In this document: in pieces, positions 1 to 13,632 of the stretch
Layout of the letters: the number at the start of each line of letters is the position of its first letter
How positions within the stretch are numbered: position 1 is the stretch's first letter
DNA from: Aphrocallistes beatrix
Lineage: Eukaryota > Porifera > Hexactinellida > Sceptrulophora > Aphrocallistidae
Assembly: GCA_963281255.1 (NCBI GenBank)
Contig: OY725501.1
Coordinates: 186,001 to 250,000, forward strand
Direction: 5' to 3'
Length of the DNA stretch: 64,000 bases
Program-made: the position numbers and the translations under genes
Notes under the pieces: model-generated
The model's database searches: none
The model's input: the letters and a program-made list of their open reading frames with translations, nothing else
Told to the model about the DNA's origin: nothing

Positions 1-3000
1 GACGTTTATAATGTCGATATTGTATCTGGTAACACCAACACCTGTCGTTAGCTGTGTTCTATTTGAATTTAGTTCCGAGTGGGCATACCACTCTACATTG
101 GTGGTGGCATTAGGTCCTACACACAATACTGTTGTGATCATCTCTGTTATGAAGAGGTTTGATCCGTTTGCTAGAGAGTCTGATACAGATGTTGTATCAT
201 TAGTAATGAAGCTACCTACAAAAAATAAGTTTATATTAGAGTTTTTAATGCTTTAGCAACGTTAAGGCAAATCAATAATGCGCCTGCAGATATAATTAAT
301 TAAGGATGCGGATATTATTATGATACCTACACAAGATTGGTAAATTCATACATATACCCACATGCTTAGCAATGTTTGATGCAAAGCAGCATAGTTTGTC
401 AATAAATACATAATAATATGTTGAGATGAAATACGGTTAAGAGAACATCCTAAGCAAGCGGATTCTTACTTCTCTAACTTTGCCAACTCTTCTAACAAGA
501 AATGTGGAGAACCGAAAAATTGGGGCTCAATTGTGAAAATATAGTCGATAGCATACACGTATTATAATTATATCAAATTATCTGTTAAATTACCAATAAA
601 GTTATGAGCAGCGATGTTTATTTGGAAAGCAGGAACTTCCACTCCATCCCAGTTGTAGAGATAGAACGTATACAGTCCTGTATACTGTTGTAAGAGATAT
701 GGATGTGTTACTGAGGAACCTGCTCGATAAGTTCCATCTGGAAGTTGCCATCTTCCTTCTATGTTACTGGAAAACATAAAGTTTTGTAGGAATCCTTGAT
801 GTGAGAATTGGATAATGGTTGGATAGACTTGTGTATAAGTCTGACTAACTGATGGATTGTAGGTAACTGTAAGTCTAGGTTCTAGAAATAAACATACAGT
901 ACAAATCTAAATTCAAAGGTTTCGAGGCTTGCAAAATTGATAGCAATAACATACCTCGAACTATTAACGATATAATTAATATATCAGTGTCAAAGACTTC
1001 ACAAACGAAGTTTAAGGATGAACTGGGCAAACTTGATACTAGAATGGGGTTATTAATGGTCACTACACTTCCTACTCTCCATCTATAATTCATGAGGTCT
1101 ACACTGTTATTCATAGGGACACATAGTAGCACGATGTCTGTTCGATCGATTCCTACTGCGTAGTTGTAAGTAAGTCCTTCTTCAGCAACTAAATTATTAA
1201 TTAATAAATAATAAATCTGAATATTGAGGTGTTAAATTTTATGGCATTGAAGAGAATACCTGTAGTTACTGAAAGGTCAAACACTCCAACTGTATAAACT
1301 GACATTGTTCCATCCTGTTTCTGAATTCTACACTGATAGAATCCTTGTTGAGAATTGGTGACAGAGATGAAAGTAATTCCAGGTTGAGATTCAAAATTAG
1401 TGGGATTTACTGTATTATTCATCGATAGGTCGTTGTTCTGAGAATAAATCCAATTGGTGGAGCTAGAGCTAGGGTTGATAACATCTCCACAAATTGTTGT
1501 GACATTCCGATACAATATTGTGTTGACTTTCAGTTCTTTAAATCCCAAATTCCCATTGATTAGTTCTCCAAATAGCTCTCCTAAATCTAAAAGTATATAA
1601 CTAAATATACATATATTTCCGAAAAACTATTAAAGTTCGGACAATAACGTTCACCATCAGTGTTGCTGAGGAAAGATAGGGGTTTTCACCCAATCAATAC
1701 AAATTTTGAATTTAAGTTAAATGATGTATTCAGAGAGTCCCGGGTTAGGACAATCAACATATTAAAATAAGAAGCGTATCTTAAAGAATACATTAAAACC
1801 TCATACAACAAACACTCTAGTAGTATCTGCAAAGTTGGTAAATATTATCCTATAAATACTGAATCATGATTTTAAATGTTCAAAATCCACAAATTATCAT
1901 TATTATTTGCACATTATAATCAGTATTTAAGGTTTGTAACTAGAATAGAGGAATACAAACCTGGGTTGAATTGTGCATTGCTATTCCTCTTGCATATGTA
2001 ACTATCTGTCAGACTGCTACAATTATAATTACTCCATTCATTCATTCCTGTAACTTTACTCCTTGCACAGTCATCAGCATTTGCAATGTTATTAGGAGCT
2101 CCGCTAGTCCACATATCATAGTTGAACATCTCTCCATCAATCCAATAATAAACTTCATTATTCATATTTGTATTGATTAATCCAATCCAGCAGTCATCAG
2201 CTCTATAAGGTGTCCTCAAGAACAGCAATGTATTCTCATCTTCAGATGTGATACTAGCTAGATTACCTCCCCACATCACACAGTTTGATTGAGCATCATA
2301 CCAGTTTATAGTTGGGTAGACTAATAGGAACGTTCGATAGCAGAAATCATCATTCGTGAACTGACACTCTCTGGTATTGACTAAAATTGTAGATACATTT
2401 GATTGTATAAAAGTTTCATCAATAATTCTTATGGAATAATATATCAACATACCTGGCCTTTGGCATATGAAGCAGGAAAGAGTCTCAAGTCGGTTGTATC
2501 CTTCCCATCCACTTGTTCTATTTCCATTCCTAGCTCTCAATGAGTAGTGCTCTGTAATCTGATCATTGATTGGAGTCTGTCCTGGATAATTTCTATATGT
2601 ACTCACACTACCATCTGCCCAGATACTCGTCTCATTACCACGAGTTCTCTTCTCCAGACCAATCCAACACTCAACATCATCACTAACTACTAAGTCATAC
2701 AGTAACTGATCTACTTCTGCTGAGTCTATGGTTGCAAAGTTTCCTCCTGTGTTTATGCAGAAGAACAGCTGTGCAGTGCCAGCAAATAGACCAGCTCTGT
2801 GCGTTGTATAGTAACTGAATATAGAACCGTTCATTGTGATTTCACCCTTCATTTCTAAACGAATTTAGAATAGTTATTTTTAAGACCATAGCCTTTATGA
2901 TTTCGTGATTAGTGTCAACAATTATTCTATTATATTATTCTTGAGGTCCGAATAAATGAGGAGGTTGAACATGATAAATAAATGATTTTCATATTACAAC

Positions 3001-5736
3001 ATCTCAGATTAGCTAGGATTAGAATAGGATGTTCGATATAATTTGGATAAAAATAACTGATACAAAACATCAGTCAAAAGGTGTATTGGAAAAAAATTTC
3101 ATTGTCAATATACGAAATTTAACAAACGAGGGGGTTGAAATATGCGCGGGTGTGTTTACTTGGAGCTTAGTATATTACTAACTAATGATCTAATATAAGA
3201 TCATTGAAGATTTTCAGATATTTTTGTATGATTTCAAGGTTTGAATTTAATTTGTGTTAGTTAGCTTACCTGGATTTCGAGGAATGTCCATGTGTCTTTC
3301 ACAAATATAACATATTGCAAGATAGTTGCAGTCTATATTTCCCCATTCATTATTTCCATCAATTTTAAACTGAGTACAGTCAGCAGTAGAATCATTATTA
3401 GGAATACCTCCAACCCAGTTAGTATAGTTAAATACCTCTCCATCAATCCACTGGAATACTCTATTATTATTCACATCAGTCAATCCAATCCAGCAGTTAA
3501 TTGCTGAATAAGGAGTTCTGAGGAATAAGAAATCATTTTCCAGTTGAGAAGTAATGCTAGCTAAGTCACCTCCCCAACTCATACAGTTTGATTGACAATC
3601 ATTCCAGTTGAGTGCAGTGTTTGTTTCAAATGTTCTGTAACAAGATCCATTGTAGGTAAGGTCACATCCTCTTTGGTTTGCTATAAAAATTAATAAAGAA
3701 GTACAACTGATCTCATTTGAATTAAGATTGTTATATTTATATCGATATCGATTTAACTAGATTATACGCATGTTAAGTACAAATCGAATTATCAATAGTT
3801 CAACTATTAATTCAAAATATGTGAAAAAAAGGTGTTTGACAGAAGAAGTACTACTAGTATTTAGATTTACTCATATCATATTAAATTTAGAAAATCGCTA
3901 TATTTTCAAATTAATCGTAAAGGTTTTCATTTATTTGTCACAAACCTAACTTCTCGCAATAAAAGCAAGATAGAGTTTCTGCCATGTTTAGAGCATTCCA
4001 TCCTCCATCACTACTTCCATTCATAGATCTCAGAGAATAGTACTTATCTTTTGATGAGATGGTAGGAGTCTGTCCTGGATAGTTTCTATATAAACTGTCA
4101 CTACCATCTACCCAGATAATACTCTCATTTCCACGAGTTGATATTTCCAGACCAATCCAACACTGAGTATCATTACCAGCTGCTAGACTGTACAGTGTCT
4201 CATCCTCTGCTGCTGATTCTATGCTAGCAAGACTTCCTCCCCAACCTATGCACTCCTGTAGAGCTGTGTTCCAGGTCACTCCAGGCCAAGTTGCATAAAA
4301 ATATCCATACACTGAAATGTGTAAAGTTTCATATTGTACTCCTGAGAATGATTGACTGATAAATTGTAGTATACTTAAAATTAAATTAATATATATACTC
4401 TGATACTCCTTCTAATGATAATCAAGAACATAATCAATTATTTATCTAAATTATTGCATATTTAATCGGTTATCCTTAGAAAAAAACCCCACTAGTCAGG
4501 AATTGTAAGCTGTCAAAAGCTGAAAATTTGCAGACTGGCATTAGACATTAGTAGAAACAAATCTTTAGAATTTTTCCGCTAGTTTAGATAATTTTTCATA
4601 TATCGAAAATTACTATTCGCATGCGAATAGTGGGTTTTAATACCTCGGATTTTTAAAATTTTTATTTTGTTTAGTATCAAGTCATTTGAGAATAATTTAA
4701 AATTTCAACTTACCTAGATTTAAGACAGTAGTTTGAATCCTTTTGCAGATGTAGCAATTGAGTAGTATGGAAGTACTGCAATCAGTGTTAAACCAATTAC
4801 TAGTTCCTTCGTAATTCCATAGTATACAGCTGGTAGTAGATGAAGTTGATTCTCCTGGGGCCCATTCTGTATAACTAAAAGTATTCCCATCATTCCAGGT
4901 TGTGGTTCCATTAACAGTTGTGTACTTTCCAATCCAGCAATTAAATGCTACTATTGGTGTTCTCTGAAAAAGCAACGAATTCTCTGTTTCAGAAGTAACA
5001 CTAGCCAGGTTACCTCCCCACTCTTCACAGCTTGATTGAGCATCATCCCAGTTGATTCCAGCATCTCTCTGATAGGTTCGATAACAGAAGCCATCATTCG
5101 TGAAATCACATCCTCTAGAGTTAGCTATATGGATGAACAAGCAGTTAATAGGAATACAATAGCAGATCAAGAATTTATTAAAATAAGTACGTGTAGACTG
5201 TATACCTAATTTTCTACACAAATAGCAATTTGTGTTCTCATCGGAGTTTGCGTCTTCCCATCCTTCCCCCAAAGAGTATCCGTTATTGGGTCTAAACTTC
5301 ATATAACGCCTAGTGAGTGCACCGGAAGTAAACTTCCTGTACAAACTGTCACTACCATCTTCCCAAGTGTATCCTTCTGGCCCCTTTACAAGATTAGGGT
5401 TTGGATGTTTATTCAAACCAATCCAACATTGAAAATGAGTGGCATTCGTTAAACTGAATAATTGAGCATCTTCTTCCAGTGAGTTGAGACTTGCTATGTT
5501 TCCTCCCCAACTTATACAGTTATCAACAGCAGTTGGTTGATCGAATGCATTGGTTGAAACAGAAAGGATCGCGAATATCGTACCATCGTATACTAATTCT
5601 CGATCTGGGTTTAAATTAGAAATGTTTTATTAAAATGATTAAATATTAGTGTTATGTTCGAATTTTATTATTGTCACAACTTACCAATCCCGTGAACAAA
5701 ATGTAGTAATAAAAAAAAGATTATATTGATGAACAT
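1..5736 (-). CDS. Locus A: CTLD6-Ig receptor (RPTP-family ectodomain), 3' part outside window
   Basis: Exons in coding order: signal peptide 5685-5736, CTLD-A 5206-5604, CTLD-B 4714-5124, CTLD-C 3946-4341, CTLD-D 3270-3680, CTLD-E 2453-2854, CTLD-F 1961-2380, Ig1 1260-1586, Ig2 955-1188, Ig3 594-881, Ig4 1-215 (cut by the window edge). All junctions are GT-AG and phase 1. The signal peptide (MFINIIFFLLLHFVHGIG) is in frame with CTLD-A. The CTLDs show the family core WGG-x-LASI and CWIGL; types B, D and F have an extra N-terminal Cys pair, as in long-form CTLDs. This is the full six-CTLD set, so the protein is predicted to be a cell-surface receptor with the lectin-like modules outermost. The usual CTLD-A acceptor is mutated, and the next in-frame AG removes two codons. 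Introns above 300 bp (2855-3269, 4342-4713) hold nothing I recognise except a palindrome. The tail type cannot be known because Ig5 onward is missing. Confidence 0.88.
4612..4631. repeat. 20-bp perfect palindrome in locus A intron
   Basis: ACTATTCGCATGCGAATAGT is a perfect inverted repeat with no spacer, lying in the intron between CTLD-C and CTLD-B of locus A. No element boundaries are evident around it and no function can be assigned. Confidence 0.6.
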
Positions 5737-6164
5737 TGAAATATATAAATGACGATAATCTTAATTTGTAAGCTCTTTATTAGAAACTATGAAAATCTGA
5801 ATTAAATCCATACTCACAAGCACATATAGTAATTCCAAACATAGATAGATTACAGTGAAATACGATGCGCCAAATATCTACCTATGAATCATGCATTAAT
5901 TAGAGGTGAATTACTCATAAAGCATCAGTTGTCTTAAATTTCAATGTAAGTATCTCCTATACGTACTAAGGTGTAACTAAATTGTTCGGGAACTCAAAAG
6001 TATTCAACTGCAAATCCAACAAACATATATATAGCATTCTATAGTCACATTTTTTAACTAAAAATACATACATTGAACTCATATATATGCCGAAGTTTCT
6101 AGAATATAATACACTTATAAATTCAAGATTCTTCTACAGAACTCTTGTATTTCTTCTCTTTCAT
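5737..6164. other. Spacer between locus B 3' end and locus A start
   Basis: Only 428 bp separate the locus B stop codon (6165-6167, read on the minus strand) from the locus A start codon. It must hold the B 3' UTR and the A promoter. The conserved upstream element of locus A lies at 5856-5868. Blocks of this spacer match the equivalent spacer upstream of locus C (16263-16687), so spacer and gene were duplicated together. Confidence 0.7.
5856..5868 (-). promoter_or_regulatory. Conserved upstream element, locus A
   Basis: GCATCGTATTTCA on the minus strand, about 120 bp upstream of the locus A ATG. The same core occurs at similar spacing upstream of the other six intact signal-peptide exons. 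Candidate promoter or transcription-start element. Confidence 0.55.
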
Positions 6165-9100
6165 CTACAGATGGACTGAGCAGTACTCGTTGAGCAAAGA
6201 ATAGCAAGTTGTATAGCAGGCCTAAAATAAAATAAATACAAGTAGTATACTTCATTAATCCATCATTGTCACATAACGTTTATTATGAATTTAAAATTGG
6301 TATATTTTAGTAAATTAATCAATATTAATGCCCTTCTAAATTATTTTTTTTCAAGCCTTTGCAATGTATCGGATTTGGATACTTACTGTAGTGTTATGCA
6401 GCCATGCAGTACAAGTGTATAAAGAGCCTTTGTTCACATATAAAACTGAGGTGATGGAATTTGAAGGGAAAAACTAGATTTTGCACACTACATGATAAAG
6501 GGATCCTACACGCAAAATTTAGTAGAAATAAGATCGTAAATTTCGCAAGGTCGAGCACATGAAAACACACTTAAAAGTTGATAACATAACTTGCATAAAA
6601 TGCCAATATAGTACATACTTACCAGAGTAGGGACAACATGCATTCTAGTTCGTCGAAGTTTCTTCACGTTATTGAAGATGTCGATGACTTTTGTAGCGTG
6701 CATTTCGTCAATAGCATTATAGACTGTCATTAGAACGCCTGTCTTAGATATTCCATTTTCACAATGGATGATGATAGGTTTGGATGGTATGTCTTGTTGT
6801 TGCTTGATGATTCTATTCAGCAAACTCACTGCATAATTAAAATCGACAAGTGTAGAATCTTCGTTCCAAATCGGAGATATGCACTGAATAAATGAACGCC
6901 CTTTATTCTCCAGAGTATCATGCAAAATCAGCTCATTTTTGATGAATGCACTGGTTTCAGTAGAATTTGATAATTTGCAAACGAAATTTTCACATTCGAA
7001 CTCTTCATCTGAGTTTTTAGGCCAATAACACACTCGATGTGATACACCTCCAATAATTTGAGCTTTTTCCTTTCTCGTGGTTAGCATTACAACCATGCTG
7101 GCTTCAGTCTGGTATATCATATGGAGAAAGTCCCTCAACGTAGCCTTAGAAGGATGCATAGTTGCAATAAACTGGTGCTGATTTATCCAACTAGCATTGA
7201 TGTAGTTGCAGTCATTGCTCAGAGAAATCAGGATAACTCTGTTTTCATCATATGGGAAGATATTTCTATGTGTGTTTTTAGTTTTGTTTCCAGGTTTTAT
7301 TGCCTCTACGAATGATATTTCGGACAATTCTCTACATTCCACGTTTAATTGCTGGAACTCCTTATGAAAGATAGATTCTTTTGCAAGTCCAGATTTAACA
7401 TAATTTGCATATGTTTTCAGAAACTCTTTCGCTGGAATAATTGTTGTCGCGATTAGATTTTTATCAATAATAGGCTGCATCTTCGTGTAATAGGGGGAAA
7501 GATCAGTTTCTGCTGGATATTCTGCCTCATTAAGACCTGAATATACGTAATCCAGACCTAAGTTAATCCCATCGCCCAAATTTGTTGGTTCGTCTCCTTC
7601 AAGTGGTACTAAAGCACTTTCATCTATTATCGTGTAGTTCATATCATTTTCTGTAGCATCAGTAGATTCTGTCGTGATATATGTACTACTTGCTAAAACT
7701 TCGTATTTAGGAGCCGATCCCCCTTGAACAGTTTGCAATTCATTATTATTTCCATTTTGTACCCTAGATTGTTCAACACAAAGATGGACCTTTGGTATCA
7801 AATGAGTTTCATCGATGTTTGTATTAGAAAAAGTGTTGCTTAATCCAGATACAGGCTGATAAAGAGGATTTGTAATATTTGAAGTTTCCAAACCAGTATT
7901 TACATAATTTGAAGTTGGGGTGTATGAATTTACTGCCAAAGGTGTTTTAGATGGAGATCCAGTATTATTTTTAGAAGAACTTTTGTGTCGCTTCATGTAA
8001 AACAGTACAAGGATGACCAACACGACTATAATAGTTATAAGGGCTACGATTACAATAATTATTGGGACTACTATTATTATAGGATTGAAACTTTCATTTA
8101 GTGTTTCGCTGGTTCCGGGAGACATTGTCTGTGTGGTAGTTGTTGGAGGAACGGGGAGAACATTTATCAAGATCAGAGCAGTAGTGTAGTCATTACCTGT
8201 CAATGTAGTTCTGAAAAGCGAATATGTACCTGCATCGTCTGAATTTAGTATATCAATTATATATGTGGCACTATATATCGTTCTAACTGTAGAATTAGAA
8301 TATACAATCCTCCATATGCATTCTTGAAGACTACATGTGAACATGACATTAGAAGTTGGTAGTTGAATATTGATTGGTACTGGAGAAGGGAAAGAAGGAT
8401 TGTTTGCATCACTGAAAATTGTTTGTGAACCATCATAAGTAAGAGTGACTGTTGCAGTATCTAGAAAATTTATGGGAATATCAACATTACAAAAATACCT
8501 TAAAAACTAAGCTTCGGAATAAATACCTCTAACAGAAATATCAGTTTGTCCTAACACCATTGCAGGACTATTACGATAGAAACATGTTAAAGTGTGTTGA
8601 CCTGCTCCTACATCTGAGAATAGTAAACTCATTGGAAAGGGGTTTGTAAATTCAGGATTGAATATTCGATTATCTCCTTCCATCACATTCTCTGTTGTCC
8701 AATGTATGAAACTGTCTGGAATTGATGCATTAGTATAGTACAGAACTGCAGAAGATCCACTTGTGTACGAAACAGTCTCATCAAAATTGAAGACTTGAAC
8801 TAACAAAATTTTGTACTTAAAGCAAATTGAGCTTCAGAAGAAATCATTCATAAACACTTACCTATTGAATCTCTGCGAGCAACAAAGATTGTATAAGTTT
8901 CACTCTCATCTACTTCACAAGTGAGATAAATCGGTGTAGAAACATCGCTAATGTCGATATTATAACTGGTTACTCCTGTAGTACTTGTTGTTAGTAGAGT
9001 TCTATTTGAATTTAGTTCAGAGTGAGTATACCACTCTACAATGGTGAAATCAGTAGCTCCTACACATAATACTGTTGTGACCATCTCTGTTACGAAGAGA

Positions 9101-12100
9101 CTTGATCCATTTGCTAGAGAATCTGGTATAGATGTTGCATCATTTGCAATGATGCTACCTACAAAAATGTAAATAGTGTAAAGACCATTTAATTAGATTT
9201 TCGGCTTTTAACTTCAAAAGACGTGTAGGATGGACAAATTGAGACCATTTTGTGCGAATATGTAGTACGTACTAGTATATGATAAGTATTCCAAATTATA
9301 TGATAAATTACCGATAAAGTTATGAGCGGTGATGTTTATTTGGAAAGCAGGAACTTCAATTCCATCCCAGTTGTAGAGATAGAACGTATACAGTCCTGTA
9401 TACTGTTGTAAGAGATATGGATGTGTTACTGAGGAACCTGCTCGATAGGTTCCATCTGGAAGTTTCCATCTTCCTTCTATGTTACTGGAAAGGGTAAAGT
9501 TTTGTATGAATCTTTGATTTGAGAATTGGATAATGGTTGGATAGACTTGTGAATAAGTCTGAATATCTGATGGATTGAAAGTGATTGTAAGCCTAGGTTC
9601 TAGAAATAAACATACACTATAAATCATAAATAAAAAAAGTTCGTGTTTGTTAAATTGAAATAACTTACCTTGAACATTTAACCAAATAGATAATATGTCA
9701 GTAGCAAAGACTTCACATACGTAATTCAAACTCGAACTTAGCACATTTGAAACTAGGATCGGATTATTCGTGGTCACTGTACTACCTATTCTCCAGCTGT
9801 AATTAATGAGGTCTATACTGTTATTCATAGGGACACATAGTAGCAAAATGTCTGTTCGATCGATTCCTATTGTGTAGTTATATGTACTTCCTTCTTCAGC
9901 AACTAAAATAATTATAAATTAATACATCTGAATATCGAAATTTATCACATTTTATTGCATTGAGGACAATACCTGTAGTTATTGAACCGTCAAACACTCC
10001 CACTGTATAGACCGACGAAGTTCCATTCTGTTTCTGAATTCTACACTGATAGAATCCTTGTTGTGAATTAAGGATTGATATATACTTAATCACTGGTTGA
10101 GAATTAAAATTATTTGAAATGAGTGTAATATTCATAGATAAGTCGTTTTCATTCGAATAAATCAAATTGGTCATGCTAGAGCTAGGAGTGATAACATCCC
10201 CACAAATTAGAGTGATATTCCGATAAAATATTGTGTTGACTTTCAGTTCTTTGAATCCCAAATTTCCATTGATCAATTCTCCAAATAACTCTCCCAAATC
10301 TAAAATATTTTTGTTATTAAATTACATTTTGTATAGATAAATCTTATATATTAAAACGCTAGGATTTGTTTGTTTGTTTGTCCAAATTGAAGTCATAGAG
10401 ATACGAAAATTGGCATGTAGGTGTCAAATGATGAATCTACGATTAAGTTTGAAGATCTAAGCGAAATTTTCACACCTCTGCCAAAAAAATGGAAAACAAT
10501 TTTTCACACCTTTTCTATATACTACTCTCACAATAGAAATCATTGTATGAAATCATTGTAGGCTGTCATTGTTATTAATACTTCAAAGCAAAAACTTATA
10601 TATATGTCTCAATTATACAATAGTGTATAGCAATAAAAAAGGTTATGTGTATATTTTCACACCTTTATACGTATACATATTTTAACACCATTTGACGAAT
10701 TTTGAAAATTATGCTAGAGACTAGCTTCCAATGGTTGACATAGGGTTTTTAGGGGTATAGATATCGAATATCATATTTTCAGATGGATATGATAAATTAT
10801 TTGTTAACTTTTGTTTACAATATTTATATAAATTAGACAAATTCCCAAAATAGGCTAGATTGAGTAACTCCAGGCGCCCGCAGGGCGACTCTGCAGACAC
10901 AAAGTGTCCGCAAGGCGCGAAGCGCGCCTGTATTCATTATATAGAAAATGATCCATTTCCTACTCCACATTATACTGGAAAAATATGATGACTCATCCTA
11001 CTATCGCGTATTAGACAAGGTTGGAACCGAAAACTGATATGTTCAGATTATATTTCCTTTCGCTTTTCTGCCTATTTTTCAGTGCATCAAAGGGAGAAAA
11101 ATTTCGGGTCGGATCGGATTCGGGTTTAGGTTCGAGTTTGTGCTCAGGTTGAATATATTTTGGTATATTTAGGCACTTTAGTCATGTCTAGAATATAAAT
11201 TTGCTGTTTCGGGTCGGGCTCTGAACTCGAGATACGGTATTAAAAATACAAACCTGGGCTGAATTGCGCATTGCTACTTCTCTTGCATATGTAATTATCC
11301 GTCAGACTGCTACAATTGAAATTGTCCCATTGATTCATTCCTGTAACTTTATTCCTTGCACAGTTATCAGTGTTTGCAATGTTATTAGGAGCTCCACTAG
11401 TCCACATATCATAATTGAATATCTCTCCATCAATCCAATAATAAGTTCCATTATTCATATTTGTATTGATTAATCCGATCCAGCAGTCATCAGCAATATA
11501 AGGTGTCCTCAAGAACAGCAATGTATTCTCATCTTCAGATGTGATACTAGCTAGATTACCTCCCCACATCACACAGCTTACTTGTGCATCAAACCAGTTG
11601 ACAACTGAATTGGCTGATTGAAATGTTCGATAACAGGAACTATTATTTGTGAACTGGCATTCTCTGATGTTTACTAAAATTTTACAGCAATATAAATACT
11701 GGTTATAAATATACTTCATTAGTAGTCAATTAATGTATTAGTAGTATAACGATGGGATATTAGATTATGATCTGAATTTTTCGGATTTAGTGTCAGGTTT
11801 TATAGCTTTATACAAAGATTGAAACATTGGAAACATCTTGTGGTACAAAAAAATCCCTCAAAATTGAGTTCAATGAAAACCTAGTGACTAAAATGCATAA
11901 AATGCAAGGTAATTTAGGATCAAATGGGTTAGAAAAATCCTGCTTCAAGCAACCCTAAATTTTAAGGATTGAATAATCAGGTTAATTAAGCATACTTTCT
12001 ACTATAAAATACCTAGCCTCTCGCAATAAAAGCAAGATAGAGTTTCTGCCATGTTTAGAGCATTCCATCCTCCACCACTACTTCCATTCATAGATCTCAG

Positions 12101-13506
12101 AGAATAGTATTTATCTATTGATGTGATCGTAGGAATCTGTCCTGGATAGTTTCTATATGAACTGTCACTACCATCTACCCAGATAATACCCTCACTACCA
12201 CGAGTTGATATTTCCAGACCAATCCAACACTGAGTATCATTACCAGCTGCTAGACTATACAGTGTCCCATCCTCTGCTGCTGATTCTATGCTAGCAAGAC
12301 TTCCTCCCCAACCTATGCACTCCTGTAGAGCTGTGTTCCAGGTCACTCCAGGCCATGATGCATAGAAGTATCCAAATACTGGAATGGTCAAAGTTTCATA
12401 TTGAACTCCTGAAAATTATAAGACTGATAAATTTGAGAAAATCAATATACGGTGAGGTCTGTAAATCTGCTTCGCGGAGAGCTGAAATATTTCATTTGTT
12501 TGTGCTAAATTCATTCCGTTCCACGAGGTTTTCCTTATAATATCGATGCGATTTGTCGAAAAATTGAAACTTTCAACTTACCTGGAATTGAGACAGTAGT
12601 TTGAACCCTTTTACAGATGTAGCATTTGAGTAGTGCAGTACTGCAATCAGCGTTCGCCCAAACATTACTTCCTCCTTCGTTCCAATGTATGCAGTTTGGA
12701 GGTGAAGTTGATTCTCCACCGCCCCATCTTGTATAACTGAAAGTATTCCCATCATTCCAGGTTGTCATTCCATTAACAGTTGTGTACTTTCCAGCCCAGC
12801 AATTAAATGTTATAAATGGTGTTCTCTGAAAAATCAACAAATTCTCTGCTTCAGAGGTAACACTAGCTAGGTTACCTCCCCACTCTTCACAGCTTGATTG
12901 AGCATCATCCCAGTTGATTCCAGCATCTCTCCGAAAGCTTCGATAACAAAAGCCATCATTCGTGAAAGCACATCCTCTAGAGTTAGCTATATGGATGAAC
13001 AAGGTGTTAATAGGAATACAATTAGCAGATCAAGAATTTATTTAGAGGCAGCGGTTAGATAGATATTTGGGAAGGGTAAATGATTTATGCAGACTGTATA
13101 CCTAATTTTCTACACAAATAGCAATTTGTGCTTTGATTGGAGTTTGCGTCATCCCATCCTTCTTCCAAAGAGTATCCGTTATTGGGTCTAAACTTCGTGT
13201 AACGTCTAGTGAGTGAACCGGAAGTAAACTTCCTGTACAAACTGTTACTACCATCTTCCCAGGCGTATCCCTGTGGCCCCTTTATAAGATAAGGATTTTG
13301 ATGTTTATTCAAACCAATCCAACATTGAAAATGACTGGCATTCGTTAAATTAAATAATTGAGCATCTTCTTCCAGTGAGTTGATACTTGCTATGTTTCCT
13401 CCCCAACTTATACAGTTAGTAACAGCAGTTTCTTGATCGAATGAATTAGTTGAATTAGAAAATATTGCGAAGATTGTACTATCGTATACTATTTCTCGAT
13501 CTGGAC
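6165..13506 (-). CDS. Locus B: CTLD-Ig receptor with a single inactive-type PTP domain (likely 3' half of a C+B gene)
   Basis: Exons in coding order: CTLD-A 13102-13506, CTLD-B 12582-12986, CTLD-C 12013-12408, CTLD-F 11254-11673, Ig1 9973-10299, Ig2 9669-9902, Ig3 9312-9599, Ig4 8862-9158, Ig5 8527-8799, Ig6-TM-PTP 6623-8460, last exon 6165-6221 (ends CYSLLNEYCSVHL-stop). CTLD-D and CTLD-E are absent. All junctions are phase 1 except the last intron, which is phase 0. Every exon is open, yet the adjacent signal-peptide exon (13580-13632) carries one extra base, so its ATG is out of frame, and the conserved upstream element is missing. The simplest reading is that transcription starts at locus C and splices into CTLD-A here, giving about 2067 residues; a dead gene is the alternative. 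The product would be a type I membrane receptor. Last intron 6222-6622 (401 bp): nothing seen. Confidence 0.82.
6623..8460 (-). CDS. Locus B exon: Ig6, transmembrane helix, tyrosine motifs, D2-like pseudophosphatase
   Basis: One 1838-bp exon of 612 codons. It starts with an Ig-like domain (FTCSLQECIWR ... DDAGTYSLFR), then a Thr/Pro-rich stalk, a hydrophobic helix at about 7990-8095 followed by KRHK, a tyrosine-bearing linker, and one PTP domain. Linker motifs include YTKM (7478-7489), a YxxM-type site, and NYTIIDESALVPL. The PTP domain keeps the PYDENRV and YINAS elements, but the signature reads HCENGISKTG, with Lys instead of the catalytic Arg, and the WPD loop is replaced by SPIWNED. By established PTP chemistry this should not be a normal catalyst. 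It resembles the D2 of loci F and G, so a D1 domain is missing, not degraded in place. Confidence 0.88.
10300..11253. other. Locus B Ig1/CTLD-F intron carrying dispersed repeats
   Basis: A 954-bp intron, much longer than the same intron in E (362 bp), F (327 bp) or H (80 bp). It holds a short TTTG run near 10366-10380 and a dispersed repeat at about 10710-10931. No open frame of interest. Confidence 0.6.
10710..10931. repeat. Dispersed repeat ending in a GC-rich hairpin module
   Basis: Starts near ATGCTAGAGACTAGCTTCCA and ends in a GC-rich block (CAGGCGCCCGCAGGGCGACT ... CGCGAAGCGCGCC) made of short self-complementary steps. A clearly related copy lies at 32393-32767, and the same GC-rich block occurs inverted at about 20563-20640. 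The GC content contrasts sharply with the AT-rich surroundings, which marks it as inserted. Confidence 0.65.
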
Positions 13507-13579
13507 CTAAATTAGAAATGTTTTATTAAAATGATTTCAAATTATACTAAGTTCGAATTTAACTAAGGTCCTAACATAC

Positions 13580-13632
13580 CTATCCCATTAACAAAATGAA
13601 GCAATGAAAAAAAGGAATGTATTGATGGACAT
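13580..13632 (-). pseudogene. Frameshifted signal-peptide exon of locus B
   Basis: Homologous to the 52-bp signal-peptide exons of loci A and C but 53 bp long. The extra base lies around the poly-T stretch. The C-terminal part still reads SLLHFVNGIG in the frame that joins CTLD-A, but the ATG at 13630-13632 is in another frame, which hits a stop. The donor splice site (GTATGT) survives. No in-frame ATG is seen just upstream. Confidence 0.75.

Noticed and set aside
1971-2180. Recurrent roughly 69-residue frame opposite CTLD-F (also opposite CTLD-F in B, F, G, H and I)
   Set aside because: It recurs only because CTLD-F is conserved. It has no start context of its own and no conserved reading beyond the exon.
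13580-13632. Treating the B locus signal-peptide exon as functional
   Set aside because: Base-by-base comparison with A and C shows one extra base and no in-frame ATG. A sequencing error in the poly-T run remains possible, but the separate loss of the upstream element argues against a working start.
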